Positions 58,001 through 64,000 of a DNA stretch of 64,000 bases are shown here, in pieces (positions within the stretch are counted from its first letter, which is position 1; each line of letters starts with the position of its first letter). The DNA comes from Spongospora subterranea f. sp. subterranea. Taxonomy: Eukaryota > Endomyxa: Phytomyxea > Phytomyxea > Plasmodiophorida. The notes beneath the pieces were generated by a model. It searched no databases and was not told where the DNA came from. It was given only the letters and a program-made list of their open reading frames with translations. Both the position numbers and the translations under genes were made by a program. Location: NCBI GenBank assembly GCA_049724395.1, contig JAUGWO010000064.1, forward strand, positions 186,001 to 250,000, written 5' to 3'.

Positions 58001-60095
58001 TGGAACCGGGAAGTGAAGGGACTCGGATAGAACCGGGAAGTGAAGGGACTCGGATAGAACCGGGAAGTGAAGGGACTCTAGAACCGGGAAGTGGATAGAA
58101 CCGGGAAGTGAAGGGACTCGGATAGAACCGGAAAGTGAAGGGACTCGGATAGAACCGGGAGGTGAAGGGACTCGGATAGAACCGGGAAGTGAAGGGACTC
58201 GGATAGAACCGGGAAGTGAAGGGACTCGGATGGAACCGGGAGGTGAAGGGACTTGGATAGAACCGGGAAGTGAAGGGACTCGGATAGAACCGGGAAGTGA
58301 AGGGACTCGGATAGAACCGGGAAGTGAGGGAGGGAACGGGAAGTGAAGGGACTCGGATAGAACCGGGAAGTGAAGGGACTCGGATAGAACCGGGAAGTGA
58401 AGGGACCGGATAGAACCGGGAAGTGAAGGGACTCGGATAGAACCGGGAAGTGAAGGGACTCGGATAGAACCGGGAAGTGAAGGGACTCGGATGGAACCGG
58501 GAAGTGAGGGACTCGGATAGAACCGGGAAGTGAAGGGGACCGGGAAGTGAAGGGACTCGGATAGAACCGGGAAGTGAAGGGACTCGGATAGAACCGGGAA
58601 GTGAAGGGACTCGGGAACCGGGAGGTGAAGGGACTCGGATAGAACCGGGAAGTGAAGGGACTTGGATAGAACCGGGAAGTGAAGGGACTCGGACTAGAAC
58701 CGGGAAGTGAAGGGACTCGGATGGGACCGGGAAGTGAAGGGACTCGGATAGAACCGGGAAGTGAAGGGACTCGGATAGAACCGGGAAGTGAAGGGACTCG
58801 GATAGAACCGGGAAGTGAAGGGACTCGGATAGAACCGGGAAGTGAAGGGACTCGGATAGAACCGGAAAGTGAAGGGACTCGGATAGAACCGGGAGGTGAA
58901 GGGACTCGGATAGAACCGGAAAGTGAAGGGACTCGGATGGGACCGGGAAGTGAAGGGACTCGGATAGAACCGGGAAGTGAAGGGACTCGGATAGAACCGG
59001 GCAGTGAAGGGACTCGGATAGAACCGGGAAGTGAAGGGACTCGGATGGGACCGGATAGAACCGGGAAGTGAAGGGACTCGGATAGAACCGGGAAGTGAAG
59101 GGACTCGGATGAACTTGGAAGTGAAGGGACTCGGATGGAACCGGGAAGTGAAGGGACTCGGATAGAACCGGGAAGTGAAGGGACTCGGATAGAACCGGGA
59201 AGTGAAGGGACTCGGATAGAACCGGGAAGTGAAGGGACTCGGATAGAACCGGGAAGTGAAGGGACTCGGATAGAACCGGGAAGTGAAGGGACTCGGATAG
59301 AACCGGGAAGTGAAGGGACTCGGATGGAACCGGGAAGTGAAGGGACTCGGATAGAACCGGGAAGTGAAGGGACTCGGATGGAACCGGGAAGTGAAGGGAC
59401 TCGGATGGGAACGGAAACTGGAGAAGATCGGATGGGACAGGGGGAGGGGTTTGGAGATTGAGATGTACCCGCCGCGCCTAGTGGCGACAGGGTGGCCCGT
59501 TTCCCGACCGGGCTGGTCGGATGGGACACGACGGCAGCTGATGTTCTCCACCACAGTATAGGCATAACCCATTCTCGCGGCGACGGTTTTTTTCCTCGTC
59601 AGTCAAACTTCCGTTGTGGTGCCGAGACTCGCGTAATATGGCGGTATCGATGATCATAGGTACTGGTGTTGCGTCGTGATGTTGGGTTGCTGGCACGAAA
59701 AGGGAGGTCGTCGATGCGAAAAATGGCCAGCGCGTACTCGTCACTTCAGGTCGCGTTCCCGTAGTCGTATGTCGATTGCGATACATTTTGCGATGAACGC
59801 GTCCAATTCCTCGGCAGCCTCCACATGTGTGAGTTCGTCGAGAATAACATCGGTGAGGCCCGCGCGGAACCAGTGTGCCTGAGACCGCGAATCAAAATCG
59901 GTGTCGATGGCGATCTCTCTGAATTCCGCGGCGTAGATGGCCACTGATCGGCTTGATTGTCGGAACGTTGAGAGGTTCGTTGCTGCGGTGCGCGTCTGGT
60001 TGGGGTCCCCGAATATTCCCACTAGAGCCCGCTCGAATGCTTGCCAGTTGTTCAGTATGGCGTCATGGGTTTCCAGATATGGAGTTACCCAATCA
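55081..60095 (-). mobile_element. Ty3/gypsy chromovirus fossil with minisatellite
   Basis: Read from right to left: gag (60090 to about 59480; AIYAAEFREIAIDTDF, then knuckle CLYCGGEHQLPSC), a 27-bp minisatellite (57548-59407), reverse transcriptase (about 57540-57180; FVVIYLDDILIYSES, LKKCEFSVHSTEFLGHI), RNase H (56950-56650; KELLAIKSAFQEWRQFLEG, RNTKADALSRR), integrase (56540-55600; HDSPVGGHFGRARTA, FISSCEICSRAKDSRKQPAG) and a chromodomain (near 55330-55200; [17 protein letters not shown]). The order and terminal chromodomain define a chromovirus, whose chromodomain directs integration to marked chromatin. It is broken in several places. No full LTR pair was found. Confidence 0.92.
57548..59407. 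repeat. 27-bp minisatellite, about 69 units
   Basis: The plus-strand unit is GAAGGGACTCGGATAGAACC plus GGGAAGT, 27 bases. The variant ATGGAACC or ATGGGACC replaces ATAGAACC in some units. A few units are shortened or disturbed (near 57970, 58080, 58325 and 58615). As 27 is nine codons without stops in several frames, long artefactual ORFs run through the array on both strands. It sits inside the chromovirus between gag and the middle of reverse transcriptase. Confidence 0.98.
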
Positions 60096-60299
60096 ATCTA
60101 GAACCGCGTCCTTCAAGAGCGATGATACAAAGCCCACTTTGGCTTGATATCTACACGACAACTTAATAAACCACTAGCACGTGGAATCCAATTGAGGTTT
60201 CCCTCAGTTGGATCAATGTCGTTCAAGCTAATACGCACGTAATCGTTGCTTGTTCTATAACAGTTTGATCCAACCTGCACAACCTCGCCCCCTCGTTAT
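60096..60299. other. Junction between two retroelements
   Basis: About 200 bp between the chromovirus gag and the gag start of the plus-strand element. It may hold the LTR or leader of the latter, but no partner LTR is visible near the right window end. Confidence 0.35.
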
Positions 60300-63200
60300 G
60301 ACCGGCGCGAAGAGCAGACCACTGACCAGGGCGTGGTCCAAACCCACCTCACCCATGGCCATGTCTCCGAAGGAATCGACACTCAAACCAAACGATCAAA
60401 CATTACAAGCCTTTCAACTGCAGGCTGCACTGCTTGAACTGAGAATGCTTCACGATTCACAAGGTCAGACGAAATTTGATGGGGGGCAACTTATTCCCAG
60501 ACCCCCCCCTGATTTCGATGGGAATTCAATCGAATTGTCCATCTGGCTATGCCAAATGGAAAACTTCCTCACCGTGCACAGTAATACCTTCTCAACGGGC
60601 CGCTCAAAGGTGGCATTGTACCTCTCCCTTTTGCAGGGTGACGAATTGTTCTGGGCGACACCATTTCAAGAAGAACGAAGCATCAATCGAAGATGAGACA
60701 CATTTCCTACACCATCTAAGGAACATGTTTGAAGACTCTTTCAAAAGCAAGAACGCCAGTGGTGGCCTTCGAGGACTTCACCACGCCCGCTTGATCAGTA
60801 CTTTTATGTGGTTATTCTAACAAGTTCCGAAATCTAGCCAAAGACGCTGATTGGCCGGAAAAATTATTGATCGATGAATACAGGGAAGGGTTGCCCGATA
60901 GAATTGACACTGTGCTGACAACACTAGAAGGGACAGGCCTGACGTTCGTGTCGCTTGACGAAGTAATCCGAAAAGCTTCAGAATTCGATGCTCACCTAAC
61001 CTCACGACGGAAAGCTCAACAACATTTCACAGAAGTTACTACAGAAAAACACCCACTAAACAACAGTAACAGTTCAAACTACTCGTCGTTAAACATGGTG
61101 CCATGTGAGTTCAATGTAGCCGGCCACACTATCAATCAGGAAGTTTTTGATTGATACGGGAGCGGGCTCTTGTTTCATGAGCTTCCCATTTGCCAATCGA
61201 CACTCAATACCCTGGAAAACAAACGATCGACCCCGGCGTTTGACGGATTTGCAACAACAACGACTACTCATCGTACTGGACCGATTCCATTCCGCACCGG
61301 GGACCACTGGTGCTCTGTTGATCTCGTACCTCAGATATCGTATGATGTCTATCTTAGGTTTTAACTGGTTGGCAAAGCACAACCCCCGCACCGATTGGCG
61401 ATCTGTCCAAATTCAAGTCGGGAACTGCAAAAAAGAAAGAAATCCCAAACCCTCAGACAGCCGTGATGCTAATAACGGTCGAGACAAATATTCCACAAGC
61501 GTGTATACCAACCGGATCAACAGATACAGTTCGACTTCCACCAGAGTTAAAGGATTTCGCAGAGGTATTCATGAAGAAAAACGCAGACCAGTTTCCCGCT
61601 CACGCGCTTACGACTTGTCCCATTGACCTTATGCTAGCACACCACCTTTTGGCCCGATCTACCTATTATCCAAACCAGAACGAGAGGGTCTCCACAATTA
61701 CATTTCCGAGAATTTGACAAAAGGGTTTATTCGCAAATCAAAGTCCTCTTGCAGTTCTCCAGTCATGTATGGAACACTGAGGCTGTGCGATGACTACCGT
61801 CGCCTCAACGCAATGACAAAGAAAAACAGATATCCATTACCTCGAATCGACTTCATCCTACACCAGGCCAGTCGAGGAAAAATCTTTTCAAAAATTGACC
61901 TACGATGCGCGAATAATTTAGTGAGAAGTAAGGCAGGAGACGAATGGAAGACCGCATTTCGCACACAGTATGGGCTCTACGAATATCTACCGTCTTCCCC
62001 GAATTCAACGCTTAGGCGTTGAATTATGGGTTTACGGTACCAACTTTGAGCGCACAGCTTCCAAATCGTGGTACTCGAATATAACACTAGGCGCTTTATT
62101 CGAGTCCTACAATGGTTGGGAATTCTGTTACGGCGTTGACAACGAACCCGAATACAGCGCCTAGGCGTTGTATTCAAATAGGCGTTGTATTCGGGTTTTA
62201 CATGCAACTTCCTAATTGTGCGGATTTTGAGTAAACTCGAATAGAACGCCTAGGCGCACTACTCGGGGGAAGACGGTAGTATGCCATTTGGCTTGGCGAA
62301 TGCCCCAGCCGTATTCCAACGCTTTATGGACGAAACATTTGCCGAATGCGTTGGAGAGTTCGTCATCGCTTATCTTGACGATATAATTATCTACTCGGAA
62401 ACTGAAGCTGATCACGCACACCACACTCGGTTGAAACTACTAAGGAAACAGGGAGTATTCGCTAAACTCGAAAACTGTAAAATCTACCAGCAAAGAATCC
62501 ACTTCCTGGGATACGTACTGTCGCACGAATTCTTGGAAATGGATAAGGATCGAGTGCCTGCAGTTCTGGCTTGGCCCATACCACGATCAGTCAAGCAAGT
62601 TCAGTCATTCCTGGGATTCGCCATTTTTATCGCAACTTTCTTCATAACTTTTCAACAATTACTTTACCGCTACATTCGCCATGCAAAAAGGATGTAGATT
62701 TTGTTTGGACGCAGCAGTCTCAAATGGCGTTTTCGTCACTTAAACAGGCATTTCATCCTCATCCGTGTTGGCGAATTTCGACCCCTTGCTACCCATCATT
62801 GTGGAAGCAGACGCGTCGGATATCGCAATAGGAGCGATACTATCCCAAACCCACCCTGACGGAGATCGACCAGTGGCGTTTTATTCCAGAAACCTTGCAC
62901 CAGCCGAGTTAAACTATCAAATTTATGACAAGGAGTTGTTAGCAATCGTTGCTGCATTCGAACAGTGGAGACATTTTCTGAGTGGCGCTCAACACACTAT
63001 CACCATATTTAGCGATCACAAAAACCTACTTTGGTTCATGTCGTCCAAGGTTTTCAAAAGACGACAAGCCAGATGGTCACTTTACCTCGCAGAATTCGAT
63101 TTCAACATCTGCCACCGCTCGGGATCGCTGTCACAAAAACCAGACTCTCTATCAAGGCGACCGGACCTGATTTCCCCAAAACGTCAGAAATCGGACCAGC

Positions 63201-63750
63201 CACTTCCAGCACACGTGTTCATTAACAGCATGCAACTAGCACCCTTTCAACCGACACCCACCAACGTCAGCCCATCAGACCTGATCCACGAACTGAGCAG
63301 CTGAATATGCCCGTATCCGACTAAAATTCTTCACTCGCCAAGGAGAAAACGTGTTCTTCAAAAATCGGAAATTCGTACGGAATGAGGAAAAGCATATTAC
63401 AGCAACGACACGACTCGCCATTGGCAGCACATTTCGGCATCTCAAAAACATACCAATTGATTAAACGAGACTTCTGGTGGCCAAAACTTTCTCAAACCGT
63501 AAGCCAATTTGTCAGATCATGCGACACCTGTTGCAGAAGCAAAGCTCCTCGGCAAGAACCAGCGGGTCTGCTACAACCCTTACCCATTCCGGTCAGCACC
63601 CTTGTCGTCGATATCGATGGACTTCATCGTAAAACTTCCGAAATCTATGGGGTATGATTCAGTCCTGGTCGTTGTTGATCGCCTCACAAAGATGTCCCAC
63701 TTCATTCCCTGAAATGAAACGTGCACCAGCAAAGACTTGGCGAACCTGAT
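60300..63750 (+). mobile_element. Ty3/gypsy retrotransposon fossil
   Basis: Order: gag (60300-60700; FDGNSIELSIWLCQMENF), protease-like (61090-61200), reverse transcriptase (61770-62690; LCDDYRRLNAMTKKNRYPLP, KIFSKIDLR, MPFGLANAPAVFQRFMDE, IAYLDDIIIYSE), RNase H (62790-63180; [34 protein letters not shown]) and integrase (63380-63740; [32 protein letters not shown]). It is a different lineage from the elements at 45.8 and 55-60 kb. The reverse transcriptase is split by a 293-bp MITE-like insert. Broken in several places; LTRs not identified. Confidence 0.88.
61987..62279. mobile_element. Palindromic MITE-like insert
   Basis: A 293-bp non-coding insert with ends CTACCGTCTTCCCC and the complement GGGGAAGACGGTAG, flanked on both sides by TAT. 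It contains several copies of the motif CCTAGGCG or TAGGCGTTG(A/T)ATTC in both orientations, so much of it can fold. It lies inside the reverse transcriptase of the surrounding retroelement. The 3-bp target duplication and small size suggest a non-autonomous DNA transposon, possibly Harbinger- or IS3EU-type; family not established. Confidence 0.85.
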
Positions 63751-64000
63751 ACTAAGCCTAACACTAATATGGAACTAACACTAATACTAGGATGTCATTA
63801 TTAGTGTTATTAGAACTTATAATCATTGTACGTTTCGTTCATTCCTCAACTACACACGTCGGCGGATTGATAATTGAACGAGTCTCCAGACCCTCAAGTA
63901 AACCAACTTACACCAACTTAATCCCACTTGACCTTACTCTCAGACTGCTTTCTAGTGTCCCGTTATATTTCATTAGAACAGTGTGGAACAGTTGCAAAGT
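63751..64000. other. Unassigned end of window
   Basis: The retroelement integrase is no longer readable from about here. A small hairpin (AACACTAATA / TATTAGTGTT) lies near 63767-63800. The remainder could be another element's LTR, but nothing can be confirmed. Confidence 0.35.

Noticed and set aside
57548-59407. Regularly spaced short repeats as a CRISPR array
   Set aside because: Units are contiguous with no unique spacers, and the genome is eukaryotic.
58078-59565. 495-residue minus-strand ORF and similar plus-strand ORFs
   Set aside because: They only read the 27-bp minisatellite, whose unit is nine codons without stops; there is no protein-like complexity.

Overview
The window is nuclear DNA from a unicellular eukaryote. 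Host genes are split by many short GT-AG introns, mostly 43-71 bp, and sit close together in either orientation. They encode standard eukaryotic machinery: glucose-6-phosphate isomerase, proteasome beta6, gamma-tubulin, casein kinase 2 beta, ecdysoneless, ZNHIT2, ZFAND2, a SURP/RS splicing factor and an IQGAP-related RasGAP. A CatSper-like single-domain cation channel, together with gamma-tubulin, points to a lineage with flagellated cells. The transposable elements (Ty3/gypsy of the type common in oomycetes and plasmodiophorids, pogo-like DDE, PIF/Harbinger, MULE, hAT) fit a SAR-group protist. A phytomyxid-like rhizarian with zoospores is my best guess; this is inference only.

Layout. 1-5.4 kb: the start of an ankyrin-repeat gene on the minus strand, a hAT remnant, a remnant related to the pogo-like element at 40 kb, and poorly understood sequence. 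5.4-15.1 kb: a compact block of ZNHIT2, GPI, the SURP splicing factor, a probable TFIIH Tfb4, ECD and PSMB1. 15.1-19.6 kb: a Harbinger transposase and a Ty3/gypsy fossil. 19.6-21.7 kb: a secreted cysteine-containing protein of unknown function and ZFAND2. 21.7-23.8 kb: mostly unassigned, with a faint retroelement trace. 23.8-30.9 kb: a second compact block of IQGAP-related protein, gamma-tubulin and CK2 beta. 30.9-33.9 kb: nothing recognised. 33.9-35.8 kb: the CatSper-like channel. From 36 kb to the end no host gene is recognised: it is a nested transposon region with six long inverted repeats between 36.7 and 45.7 kb, one nearly complete pogo-like transposon bounded by TA, three large Ty3/gypsy elements, a 27-bp minisatellite of about 1.9 kb inside one of them and a small palindromic MITE inside another.

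The host genes do not form one pathway; they are neighbours in two compact housekeeping blocks. Gene pairs are often convergent with very short gaps (ECD/PSMB1 84 bp, IQGAP/gamma-tubulin 44 bp). I derived full exon models for nine host genes by keeping reading phase and family motifs. Six of these close perfectly. Three (GPI, PSMB1, the IQGAP relative) need four single extra bases removed, all in short homopolymers, which looks more like base-level assembly error than gene decay. Retroelements are described only as fossils.
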